From Marinobacter sp. SS13-12 (GTDB lineage: Bacteria > Pseudomonadota > Gammaproteobacteria > Pseudomonadales > Oleiphilaceae): a stretch of DNA of 64,000 nucleotides. The notes beneath the pieces are model-generated. The model did not search any database. It was not told the DNA's origin and was given only the letters and a program-made list of their open reading frames with translations. A program made the translations under genes and the position numbers. The stretch spans positions 186,001 to 250,000 of the forward strand of contig NZ_JASSUA010000001.1 of the NCBI RefSeq assembly GCF_030227115.1. The letters are read 5' to 3'. Every line of letters starts with the position of its first letter. The stretch's first letter is position 1. Of the stretch, positions 44,466-53,114 are shown in pieces.

Positions 44466-46717
44466 GTCTTCACCTGTTTGTCCTTTGCCCGGTGAACCAG
44501 CTGCCTGCGCATCAGGTGCGCAACCACCAGGCCGGTCACCGCTGCCACCAGGCCCAGCTCAAGCCAGAACCGGGGATACAGATCCATAGGCAGTGACCAG
44601 CCAAAAGCCAACGGGTTGATTCGACTGACCAGCACCCAGGCCAACCAGATGCCAAGCGGCAGGGCGGCGGTGGTGACCGCCATCGTCAGCGTGACCGACA
44701 GGTGCCGGAGCTGGCCAAAGACCTTTCGGGCCGGCAGGCCCCAGATACCCAGCAACTGGAAGTACCAGACCCGCGTGGTGAAAAACACCCAGCCCATAAT
44801 CAGCAGAGCGACGGCGGCAAGCGCCAGTGTCAGCAGGCTGATGGCGCGGGTGAGCAGGAAGGTCTGGCCGAACACCTGGGAGGCCAGGGCGCGAATGCTG
44901 GCGTTATCCCGGACAGTCACGTCAGGCGTATTCCAAACAGCGGCCAACCGTTCCCGGATATCCGTCATGGCCAGCTCGCCCGGATTCACCGAAAAACTTT
45001 CGAAATGGGGGCTGAAACCGTCCGGCAAGGCGGCGCCGGACATCAACACTTCCCCTGCCGGACGTCCATAGTCCGCGTAAATGGCGGTCACATGAGCACT
45101 GGTTTCGGTGCCTGCGATGACAACGTTCAGGGTGTCACCCACCTCTAGCTGATCACGCCGGGCCAGTTGCTCATTGACCATCACGCCGCCCTGTTCAAGC
45201 TTCTGCCAGGGCCGGTCAATACTGGCCAGCAACGTCCAGCCCAGCACCAGATCGCTGATGGGAGCCAGCGCCAAAAGATCAACGGCAACCGTGCTACCTT
45301 CACTGGCCAATCCGTCTGTAATGATCCGTGCCTCGCCACGGATCACCTGATGCCAGGCCCCGATACCTTCAAGCCCCCGTAACGTTGTTGCCGCCAGCCC
45401 GGCATCCGCTCCACGAGGCACCTCGACATAGAACTCAGCCTCCAGGCGTTGAGACAGCCATTCGTCGAACGTACGTTCGAACGTTGTCACCAGCGCCTGC
45501 ACCGCCAGCACCGTTGCCATGGCAAACTGCAGGGCCACCACAGGAAGTGCAAGATGTCGGAACATCACCGCCAGTTCCCGGCGTCGCCAGCGTGTAAGAG
45601 GATTGTTTCCATCCGAATCGGTCTGATCAGACCGCCTCTCAGCCCATAACGCCAGTAATCCGGGCGCCAGCCAACCGGTACCCGCGAACACCAGCGCTGT
45701 TCCCACGAAGACCCAGGCCAGGCCCGGAGCCAGGGCAACGCTCGCCAGCCCCACAAGCAGAACCGTGACCGCGATCAATCGTCTCCGGCCTGACACAGCA
45801 GCACCCTGCCAGCCCTGGGGCACCACCCAGTCCAGCAGGCAAACCGTCAACACAAGCAGTACCATAACGCCGGCAGCCTGCCAGGGCAGAGATTCCGCGG
45901 AACCCGCGTAGAGGGTTACATCAAACAGGCTGTCGAGAGCCTGCCCGAACCCACCACCCAGTGTTCCTGCAAGCTGCGTACCCAACCAGAGCCCGGGCAG
46001 CACGCAAACACCGGTCAGCACCACCAACTCCGCCGCCAGCAACTGCTTCACCGTCTGGCGGGGCACCCCGAATCGGTACAGCAGGTCAAAGCTTTGTTGG
46101 CGCTGGGCGATGCCCAGACGATGAACGCTGCGCACCAGCAAGCCGGTGATCAGCAGCACCAGCAGGCTCAGGGCGTCCAGGTTAAGCAGGAAGCTGTCCG
46201 CCAACTCGCCCGTGGGCGGGCCAAGTGAAAAGTCCCGCAGGGTGTAGCCATCGGGTAGCTCGACGTTTTCATTGGCGGCCAGCAGGTAAAGCCGGCTGTC
46301 GTGACCCTTACGGGAGAGCCTCGCCGCTTCACTGATATCCAGAAAAGGAGCACCGTCCAGTTCGTCGGCATCACCGCCGGGAGCGTCCTCGCGAAAACAG
46401 CTCATGGCCAGCGGGTCGATACCGATCACCCGACCCTCCGGAGGCGGGCGCTCTATCTCCAGCCAGGGCGCGACACACACGCCGGCCAGACGCAGCTCGG
46501 CAAATTCATCAACACCGATGCGCTGGCCATCCGTGCGCACCACATGAACACGGGGTGCCACGGCTTCCTCGCTTTCGAACAGGCTGTTGCGGGCCTGATC
46601 GGTCAGCATGGTGACGCCCGTCCAAAGCATGGTGGCCAGCACAATCATCACTGCCAGCGCCGCAAGCTGGAAGGGGTGGCGGCGATAATGGCTGACGAAG
46701 GCGCGGACCAGCATCAT
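44462..46717 (-). CDS. Large FtsX-family ABC permease (AttF/AttG- or LolC/E-like)
   Basis: Inner-membrane protein of 751 residues with about ten helices: one near the N-terminus, then a periplasmic domain (about 40-170), a central block (about 175-415), a second periplasmic domain (about 430-610) and a C-terminal helix group. This doubled FtsX layout is found in permeases that extract or export lipids or lipoproteins (MacB, Lol and AttFG relatives). It is encoded 3 bases after its ATPase and overlaps the AttH-like gene by 4. It may correspond to AttF and AttG fused, but I cannot confirm that by eye. Confidence 0.82.
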   Translation of the reverse strand: MMLVRAFVSHYRRHPFQLAALAVMIVLATMLWTGVTMLTDQARNSLFESEEAVAPRVHVVRTDGQRIGVDEFAELRLAGVCVAPWLEIERPPPEGRVIGIDPLAMSCFREDAPGGDADELDGAPFLDISEAARLSRKGHDSRLYLLAANENVELPDGYTLRDFSLGPPTGELADSFLLNLDALSLLVLLITGLLVRSVHRLGIAQRQQSFDLLYRFGVPRQTVKQLLAAELVVLTGVCVLPGLWLGTQLAGTLGGGFGQALDSLFDVTLYAGSAESLPWQAAGVMVLLVLTVCLLDWVVPQGWQGAAVSGRRRLIAVTVLLVGLASVALAPGLAWVFVGTALVFAGTGWLAPGLLALWAERRSDQTDSDGNNPLTRWRRRELAVMFRHLALPVVALQFAMATVLAVQALVTTFERTFDEWLSQRLEAEFYVEVPRGADAGLAATTLRGLEGIGAWHQVIRGEARIITDGLASEGSTVAVDLLALAPISDLVLGWTLLASIDRPWQKLEQGGVMVNEQLARRDQLEVGDTLNVVIAGTETSAHVTAIYADYGRPAGEVLMSGAALPDGFSPHFESFSVNPGELAMTDIRERLAAVWNTPDVTVRDNASIRALASQVFGQTFLLTRAISLLTLALAAVALLIMGWVFFTTRVWYFQLLGIWGLPARKVFGQLRHLSVTLTMAVTTAALPLGIWLAWVLVSRINPLAFGWSLPMDLYPRFWLELGLVAAVTGLVVAHLMRRQLVHRAKDKQVKT

Positions 46718-46720
46718 GGA

Positions 46721-47404
46721 CTACTCACGCCCCATCGGGTCGAGAGCGCTCAGGTCGAGCAGATGATCACAGCGGGCAGCCAGTTCACTGTCATGGGTGG
46801 CAAGTACCAAAGCGCAGTCCGTCGTCCGCTGCATGTCAAACAGACAGTCGGCGACGTCATCGGCGGTATGGCGGTCGAGACTGCCAGTGGGCTCATCCGC
46901 CAGTATCAGAGCCGGCGTCATGGCGAACACCATGGCCAGTGCCGCACGCTGGACCTGACCACCGGAGACCTTATCGGGATAGCGGTCGGCTTCTGCCCCC
47001 ACGCCCAGACGTTCCAACCAGCCGCGCTCGCCACCCGCGGCCTGGCCGGCCAGATGCCCCCGCAGTCGAACATTCTCCAACAGCGACAGCGCCGGCATCA
47101 GGTTGGCGTCCTGGAAAACCACGCCAATGGAGCGTCGCCGCAGTTCCGCCCAGCGTGCATCGGCATCGCTGCTGCCAGCCCCGTCAAAGCATTCTCCTGC
47201 AACCGTGATGGTTCCCTCATCCGGTATTTCCAGACCGCACAACAGGTTCAACAGGGTGCTCTTGCCAGACCCGGAGCGCCCGATAACCGCCAGGGACTCA
47301 CCCGGGCAGACACTCAGCGACAGGTCACTCAGCACGGCCACCCGTTGCTCACCGCTGGTAAACCCTTTGCTCAACCCTTCAACGGCCAGTACCGGGTTCG
47401 ACAT
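46721..47404 (-). CDS. ABC ATPase (LolD/MacB/AttE-like)
   Basis: ATPase of 227 residues. Walker A is GRSGSGKST, the Q-loop is VVFQDANLMPALSLLENV, the signature is VSGGQVQRAALAMVF, Walker B is LILADEPTGSLD and the switch is LATHDSELA. The LADEPTGSLD motif marks the LolD/MacB group. ATG 47404 shares its A with the stop of the RND gene; GGAG lies 6 bases ahead. A GTG one codon earlier is also possible. Confidence 0.88.
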   Translation of the reverse strand: MSNPVLAVEGLSKGFTSGEQRVAVLSDLSLSVCPGESLAVIGRSGSGKSTLLNLLCGLEIPDEGTITVAGECFDGAGSSDADARWAELRRRSIGVVFQDANLMPALSLLENVRLRGHLAGQAAGGERGWLERLGVGAEADRYPDKVSGGQVQRAALAMVFAMTPALILADEPTGSLDRHTADDVADCLFDMQRTTDCALVLATHDSELAARCDHLLDLSALDPMGRE

Positions 47405-50400
47405 CACACGCTCCGCTGGATAGTGGGTTCGGGCTCCTCACCCCGGCGGTAGGCCCGCCACTCTCGAAACTGCTCAAGGTAGGACAGTAACGCCGGAATC
47501 ACCGCCAGAACCAGCAGCGTAGACAGCCCCAGGCCGAAGGCAATGGAAGTGGCCATGGGAATCAGGAACTGGGCCTGCAGGGAGGTTTCGAACAGCAGGG
47601 GCAGCAGGCCACCAATGGTGGTGAGTGAGGTCAGCAATACCGCGCGCACACGCTGTACTGCCGCTTCGTTCAGGGCATCGGTAATGCTCAGCCCTTTCGT
47701 CCGCTGCTGGTTGTAGAAGGCCACGAGAATAATGGCGTTATTCACCACAATGCCGGACAGGCCAAACAGCCCGAACAGGGAAAGAATGGTGAGCTGCAGC
47801 CCCATTAACCAGTGGCCGATCAGCGCCCCGACCAGGGCAAAAGGAATAATGGCCATTACGATCAATGGCATGCTCCAGGACGCGAACACCCAGGCCAGAA
47901 CCACATACATCAGCCCCAGGCCGATAATCAGCCCGGTTTTCATGTCGTCCATGGTTTCACGCTGGTCGGCCGCCCGGCCCTCGAAGCTGTATCGCAGGTT
48001 GTACTGGCTGGCGAGGGACGGCAGTACATTTTCCTCCAGACTGGCGATGATCTGGTCTGAGGTACTGATGCGGGTGTTCAGGGAGGCGGTGACCTCCACC
48101 GACAATTCCCCCTCCGCGTGCCGCAGTGCCTGGAAACCCTGGCGATGGTCCAGATTCATAACCTGTGCCAGTGGCACAAATCGCCCGTCCGGTATCCGCA
48201 CGGTCAGCTGTGCAAGGGTTGCCATGCTTTCCCGCTGCTCGCGAGGTAACTGTACCCGCACCTCCACTTCGTCCCGCCCATCCTGGTAGATCTGAGCAAT
48301 ACGGCCGTCGAACGCCGCCCGCAGCTGGCGCCCCAGATCATTTGTGGTCAGGCCCAGCGCCTCACCGTGGGCACTGACCTGATAGATAAGCTGCTCCCGA
48401 CCCCAGGGCATGTCGTCTTCGGTATCCAGCACACCGGGCAGGGTACGCAGGGACTCATTGAGGGTTTCAGCCGCCTTCTTGAGGTCGATGGCGTTCTCTC
48501 CCGTCAGCCGCACGTTCACATCCTTGCCTGGCGGACCTGACTGGCGCTCGGAGATGGTGAGATTGTCCAGGCCGGCGGGCCGGTTCAGCCGGTCCCGCCA
48601 GGCAGTAATGAATTCCGGGTTACGAATCGTGCGGCGGTCCGATGGCACCAGTTCCACCATGATGGAGCCCAGCTCGTCCCCGGTCCGTGTGGTGCCCTCA
48701 GCACCCTGGCTGGTGCCGTGATTGGCGACAGCGTGCAGGATCAGGTCGCCCCCCAGTGCCTCTTCGGTTTCGTTCAGGGCCTGTTGCATCCTGGCGACGA
48801 AATCGTCCACGGTTTCGCGGTTGGTGCCGGCCACGAAGCTGGCATTGGCGTAGAGCACCGACGGTTCCGGTGTCGGGAAGAAGTTGAATCCGAGCCGGCC
48901 GCCTACCAGCAGCCCCACTGTCAGCAGGGCCACCGCCAGGGCAGAAGCCAGGGTAAGGCCACGATGCTGCAGTGTGTAGCGGGACACCTGGCGGAAAGGC
49001 CCCTCACGGAAACGATCAAAGCCTGACTCAAACCGTTTGCGCACACGCTCCACCGGGCCGGCTTGCGTCTGCTTGCGTTTGCCGGGAATAAAGGCATGGC
49101 GCAGATGAGCCGGCAACACGATAAAGCACTCCAGCAACGAGGCAATCAGCACGCAGATCATCACCAGGGGTATATCCCCGAGGATATTGCCGATCACACC
49201 CCCCACCACCAGCAACGGCATGAAGGCAGCCACGGTGGTGAGCGATGACGCCAGAACCGGCCACACCATGCGTTTGGCGGCCCCTTCGGAGGCATAGATG
49301 GACTCTTCCCCCATGCGGGCGTGGGCGTCGGCGTCCTCCCCCACCACAATGGCATCGTCCACAATTACCCCCAGCGCCATGATCAGCGCGAACAGGGAAA
49401 TCATGTTGATGGAGCCGCCAATACCCCAGAGCACGGCCAATGCCGCCAGAAAGGCGGTGGGAATACCAATGGCCACCCACAGGGCTACCCGGCCCGGCAG
49501 GAACAGGTAGAGCAGGATAATGACCAGCACCAGGCCGCCCATGCCGTTCTTGATCAACAGGGAAATGCGGTCATCCAGTAACTGCCAGGTCTCGTCATAG
49601 ACCTCCAGTTCAACAGAGGGCGGCAGCACCGGCCGGGTATCTGCCAGCCACGCCTCCAGTACGCCGGCCGCTTCCAGGGAGTTGCCATCCTCGGCACGCT
49701 GAAGCTGGAGTTCCACCGCCGGGTGCCCATCCCGGGTCAGGTTCACCTGACTCTCCCGTGCTTCCTGGCGAATAATGGCAATATCACCGAGACGCAGCTG
49801 AATACGCTCACCACTGAGCACCGGTATGGTTTCAAAGGCCTGGGGGCTGCGGCGCTGCTCTACCGACCGCAGCTCCCGAGTGGCGTCCTGCTGCCCCATC
49901 ATGCCGGCAGGCAGATCCCGGGAGATGGATCCTACACGCTCGGCAATCTGGTCCAGGGACAGGCCCAGGGCTTCCAGGCGCTCCACCGGCACATCAATGC
50001 TGATCTGTTGCTCCGGCAGGCCGCGAATGGATACCCGGTCGATACCCCCTGACAGCAGCTCATCTTCATATCGATAGGCCAGCTGACGTAGCTCCGTCCG
50101 GTCCATATCACCGTACACCAGCAACCGGCCAACAGGTTCGTATCGTTCAAAGCGGGTTACCTGGGGCTCTTCCGCTTCAGCAGGCAGGTTAGTGAACTCA
50201 TCCACTTGCTGGCGAACGTCATCCAGGGCCTGGATGGGGTTGGTGTTCTCGGTAAATTCCAGAGTGATGGATGACACCCCCTGGGCGGAGGTGGAGGTCA
50301 TTTTCTTCAGACCCTGAACACTGCGTAAGCGCTGTTCCAGGGGATTGGTGATGCCCTGCTCGACGTCCTCGGCGGAGGCACCACTCCACACCACCCGCAC

Positions 50401-50550
50401 ACTGACAATATCGAGGGCAAAATTGGGAAAGAACTGGATGTTCATCCGGCTCAGCGCCAGGGTGCCCCCAAGCAGCATCACCAGCATGACCAGGTTGGCC
50501 GCGACCCGGTGGTGAACAAAGAAACCGATCACACCGCGGCGGCGCCTCAT
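47404..50550 (-). CDS. RND-family efflux permease (AcrB superfamily)
   Basis: Inner-membrane pump of 1048 residues with two halves, each of six helices and a large periplasmic loop. It starts GFFVHHRVAANLVMLVMLLGG, the usual first helix, and has MISLFALIMALGVIVDDAIVVGEDAD in TM4 with the proton-relay Asp pair. It works with the upstream membrane-fusion protein and a TolC-type channel not found here. In operon order it follows the fusion protein (4-base overlap) and precedes an ABC ATPase, an unusual combination. Confidence 0.91.
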   Translation of the reverse strand: MRRRRGVIGFFVHHRVAANLVMLVMLLGGTLALSRMNIQFFPNFALDIVSVRVVWSGASAEDVEQGITNPLEQRLRSVQGLKKMTSTSAQGVSSITLEFTENTNPIQALDDVRQQVDEFTNLPAEAEEPQVTRFERYEPVGRLLVYGDMDRTELRQLAYRYEDELLSGGIDRVSIRGLPEQQISIDVPVERLEALGLSLDQIAERVGSISRDLPAGMMGQQDATRELRSVEQRRSPQAFETIPVLSGERIQLRLGDIAIIRQEARESQVNLTRDGHPAVELQLQRAEDGNSLEAAGVLEAWLADTRPVLPPSVELEVYDETWQLLDDRISLLIKNGMGGLVLVIILLYLFLPGRVALWVAIGIPTAFLAALAVLWGIGGSINMISLFALIMALGVIVDDAIVVGEDADAHARMGEESIYASEGAAKRMVWPVLASSLTTVAAFMPLLVVGGVIGNILGDIPLVMICVLIASLLECFIVLPAHLRHAFIPGKRKQTQAGPVERVRKRFESGFDRFREGPFRQVSRYTLQHRGLTLASALAVALLTVGLLVGGRLGFNFFPTPEPSVLYANASFVAGTNRETVDDFVARMQQALNETEEALGGDLILHAVANHGTSQGAEGTTRTGDELGSIMVELVPSDRRTIRNPEFITAWRDRLNRPAGLDNLTISERQSGPPGKDVNVRLTGENAIDLKKAAETLNESLRTLPGVLDTEDDMPWGREQLIYQVSAHGEALGLTTNDLGRQLRAAFDGRIAQIYQDGRDEVEVRVQLPREQRESMATLAQLTVRIPDGRFVPLAQVMNLDHRQGFQALRHAEGELSVEVTASLNTRISTSDQIIASLEENVLPSLASQYNLRYSFEGRAADQRETMDDMKTGLIIGLGLMYVVLAWVFASWSMPLIVMAIIPFALVGALIGHWLMGLQLTILSLFGLFGLSGIVVNNAIILVAFYNQQRTKGLSITDALNEAAVQRVRAVLLTSLTTIGGLLPLLFETSLQAQFLIPMATSIAFGLGLSTLLVLAVIPALLSYLEQFREWRAYRRGEEPEPTIQRSV

Positions 50551-51788
50551 TCGCCCGCCTCCTGCGCGCCGCCCGCAAGCTCCACTTTCAGGCCCGTCAT
50601 GGCATTGGGAAGATGGGTGGTAATCAGGGAGTCGCCGGCGTCCAGCCCCTCAGCCGACACCAGCACATAGCGCTCGCCGTTCGAACCTCTGGCCTCCCCC
50701 AGGCGTTTCACCGTGACACGCTGCATACGGGAGTCATTGGTCATCCGGTACACGCTGTCACTGCCATAGAGGGCACTGTAGGGGATGGCAATGGCGTCTT
50801 GCCTCGGCGGCCGTTCCAGCGTAACCGGGAGCAACCCACCCGGACGCAGGCCACCGGCCTCGCCGCTCAATATCAGTATCGCCTCGGTGCCCGCAGGATC
50901 ACTGGTACCGGCGAAGCGGGACAGGACAAAACGGTGCCGGCCATTTTCGGTTTCCGCCTGCAGTTCCTCACCGGCGTCCAGGGCATCCAGCAACTCCTGC
51001 CGGAAGACATCCGGCACCCTGGCCCTCAGCTCCAGCCCCTGGTCCGGGTAGACGGAAAGCAGCCGGGCGTTTTGCGAAATCCGGTCACCCTCGGCCACCT
51101 GAATATCCGTCACAATACCGTCGAAAGGAGCAGTCACTGTCGCTCTCCCGGCGTCCCGGCGCGCGGAAGCCAATGCTGCCTGGGCCCGGGCAAGCCTGGC
51201 TTCCAGACTTTGCAGCCGGGAGGGGTGTTCGTCTACTGCCCGCTGCCGGGCGGTAACCGTGAGGCGGGCCCGTGCCAGGGCATCCGAGGCGGCATCCAGG
51301 TCTTCCTGAGAGGACAGGTTGCGGCTGACCAGGGACTGTGTTCGCTCAAACTGGCGTTTGGCGTTGCTCAGAATGGCTTTTTCTCCCTCCAGCGCCTCGC
51401 GGTCATTGGCATGACGCACCTGTTCCGAGGCCAGTTGGGCCTGGAGATCTTTTACATCCGCCTCTGCCTGAGCAACCAGCGGCCTGACATCCGCTTCATC
51501 CAGAGCGACCAGAAGCTCGCCCTTGGTCACGCGCTGCCCCTCCCGCACCGGCCGGCTTCCAATTCGCCCTGCCAGGGGCGCGACAATGGTTACCTGTTCC
51601 GGCGCCATAAGCTGACCATAGAGGGGCAGCACGGGTGTGTGGGTACCGGGCTCCACGGTCATCACTTCAACCAGCCAGCTACGCTCCCGGGCGCTGGCCG
51701 TTTCCGGCTCTGGCCGGGTAACTTTCAGCAGAACGAAGCCGGCAATACCGATGGCAAGTATGAGCAGGGGAATAAAGCGTTTTTTCAT
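50547..51788 (-). CDS. RND efflux membrane-fusion protein (HlyD/AcrA family)
   Basis: Protein of 413 residues with one N-terminal membrane anchor (about 8-24). Its barrel-sandwich hybrid domain has APLAGRIGSRPVREGQRVTKGELLVALDEADV and ATVTAPFDGIVTDIQVAEGDRISQNARLLSV; a long coiled-coil hairpin (QAEADVKDLQAQLASEQVRHANDREALEGE) lies between. It bridges the pump to the outer-membrane channel. ATG 51788 is chosen; ATG 51806 would add six residues. First gene of the five-gene operon. Confidence 0.88.
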   Translation of the reverse strand: MKKRFIPLLILAIGIAGFVLLKVTRPEPETASARERSWLVEVMTVEPGTHTPVLPLYGQLMAPEQVTIVAPLAGRIGSRPVREGQRVTKGELLVALDEADVRPLVAQAEADVKDLQAQLASEQVRHANDREALEGEKAILSNAKRQFERTQSLVSRNLSSQEDLDAASDALARARLTVTARQRAVDEHPSRLQSLEARLARAQAALASARRDAGRATVTAPFDGIVTDIQVAEGDRISQNARLLSVYPDQGLELRARVPDVFRQELLDALDAGEELQAETENGRHRFVLSRFAGTSDPAGTEAILILSGEAGGLRPGGLLPVTLERPPRQDAIAIPYSALYGSDSVYRMTNDSRMQRVTVKRLGEARGSNGERYVLVSAEGLDAGDSLITTHLPNAMTGLKVELAGGAQEAGE

Positions 51789-52055
51789 GGTTCTCTGGCC
51801 AATCACGGTGTGTAAGCCTCGAAGAAATCAGGCTACTTACTATACAGCCCCAACCCGGTTTTGGATCCGGATCCGGCATGGTGCGTCAATATAGCGCATG
51901 TGGGATCTTTGTCAGGAACACTTAGACTTTAGTCTCGGGCATCATCACTTTTTGTCGGAAATCTGATCTAATTCACACTTCTGAGTTATGCTCACTTTAT
52001 CTACACATTCCAGGGATCGGAATCAGCCCCTTCCCGGCCGCTACAGATCTCGCGC

Positions 52056-53114
52056 ATGGACAGCTACAAAGACCCCCTGAAAGAACTGGCGCGGCCTTAC
52101 CGCAAGGCGGTACTGAAGGCATTGCTGGTGCTGTGCGTCATTGGCGCGACACTGTTCTCGTCGATGAATCTCCTGAAAGGCAGTTATCCGCTGGCCTTTG
52201 TGGAAATCGCAATGGGCATCTATTCCATTGTTGTTTATCGGGCGATCCGCAACACCCGGCATCTGGAACGCTGGATCATCGCCTATCTGATTCCATTTTT
52301 CACCGCATTGGTGTTCGCAATGGCGACCCCGCGGGCCACTTCTGCTGTCCACGCCTGGGTGCTGCTGATACCAATTATCTCGCACCTGCTGATGGGACGT
52401 CGTCTCGGGCTCGCCGTTTCCGTTTTCTACATGGGAATAGCCGCAGTGATTTTCGTGTACAGGCATCTGGATCAGCCCGACATGATGCAGGCTCTTCCGA
52501 TTACCAACATCGCGGTTATCTCCCTGTGTATTCTGGTGTTTTCACACGTATACGAAGTTACCCGTGAAACCTCCGAACGCCAGCTCATGAAACTCGCCCA
52601 GACTGACCCGCTAACCGGTCTTGCCAACCGGGCCCGGCTCAACGATGTTTTTGAGCAGGAGAAACAACGGGCGCGACGATACAGCTCTCCGGTGTCTGTC
52701 CTGATTCTCGATCTGGATCACTTCAAAGATGTTAACGACAACCATGGCCACGAAACCGGTGACCTGACGCTGCAACACGTTGCGCGTATTTTCCGGCAAT
52801 GCCTGCGCGCCACCGATGTGGCCGCACGCCTGGGGGGCGAGGAATTCGGCATTCTGCTCAGCAACACCAACAGCCGGCAGGCTATGGAAGTAGCTGAAAA
52901 AATCCGCATAGCCGTTGCGTCCACCCCCCTGACCGTCGCCAACAATGTGATTCGAGTGACGCTCAGCGGCGGCGTTGCAGAACTTGGCACCGATGGCGAC
53001 ACCCTGCGGGAGCTGGTCCGCGAGGCAGATATCCGCCTTTACAAGGCCAAAGAGGACGGGCGTAACCGGATAATCCCCGCGCTTTCCCCATCAACCGCCA
53101 CAGCCCGGACCTGA
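52056..53114 (+). CDS. Membrane-anchored diguanylate cyclase
   Basis: Protein of 352 residues. Five to six hydrophobic helices (about 20-185) precede a C-terminal GGDEF domain (about 190-345) with TDPLTGLANRARL, DLDHFKDVNDNHGHETGD and intact GGEEF at 260-264. RATD five residues before it fits the I-site. It should synthesise cyclic di-GMP; the membrane part resembles 6TM sensor modules without extracytoplasmic domains. The ATG has no clear ribosome site. Its stop abuts the convergent RND gene. Confidence 0.88.
   Translation: MDSYKDPLKELARPYRKAVLKALLVLCVIGATLFSSMNLLKGSYPLAFVEIAMGIYSIVVYRAIRNTRHLERWIIAYLIPFFTALVFAMATPRATSAVHAWVLLIPIISHLLMGRRLGLAVSVFYMGIAAVIFVYRHLDQPDMMQALPITNIAVISLCILVFSHVYEVTRETSERQLMKLAQTDPLTGLANRARLNDVFEQEKQRARRYSSPVSVLILDLDHFKDVNDNHGHETGDLTLQHVARIFRQCLRATDVAARLGGEEFGILLSNTNSRQAMEVAEKIRIAVASTPLTVANNVIRVTLSGGVAELGTDGDTLRELVREADIRLYKAKEDGRNRIIPALSPSTATART

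Noticed and set aside
50613..51815. 400-codon plus-strand frame opposite the first fusion-protein gene
   Set aside because: No start signal and no domain; the minus strand encodes a complete HlyD-type protein.
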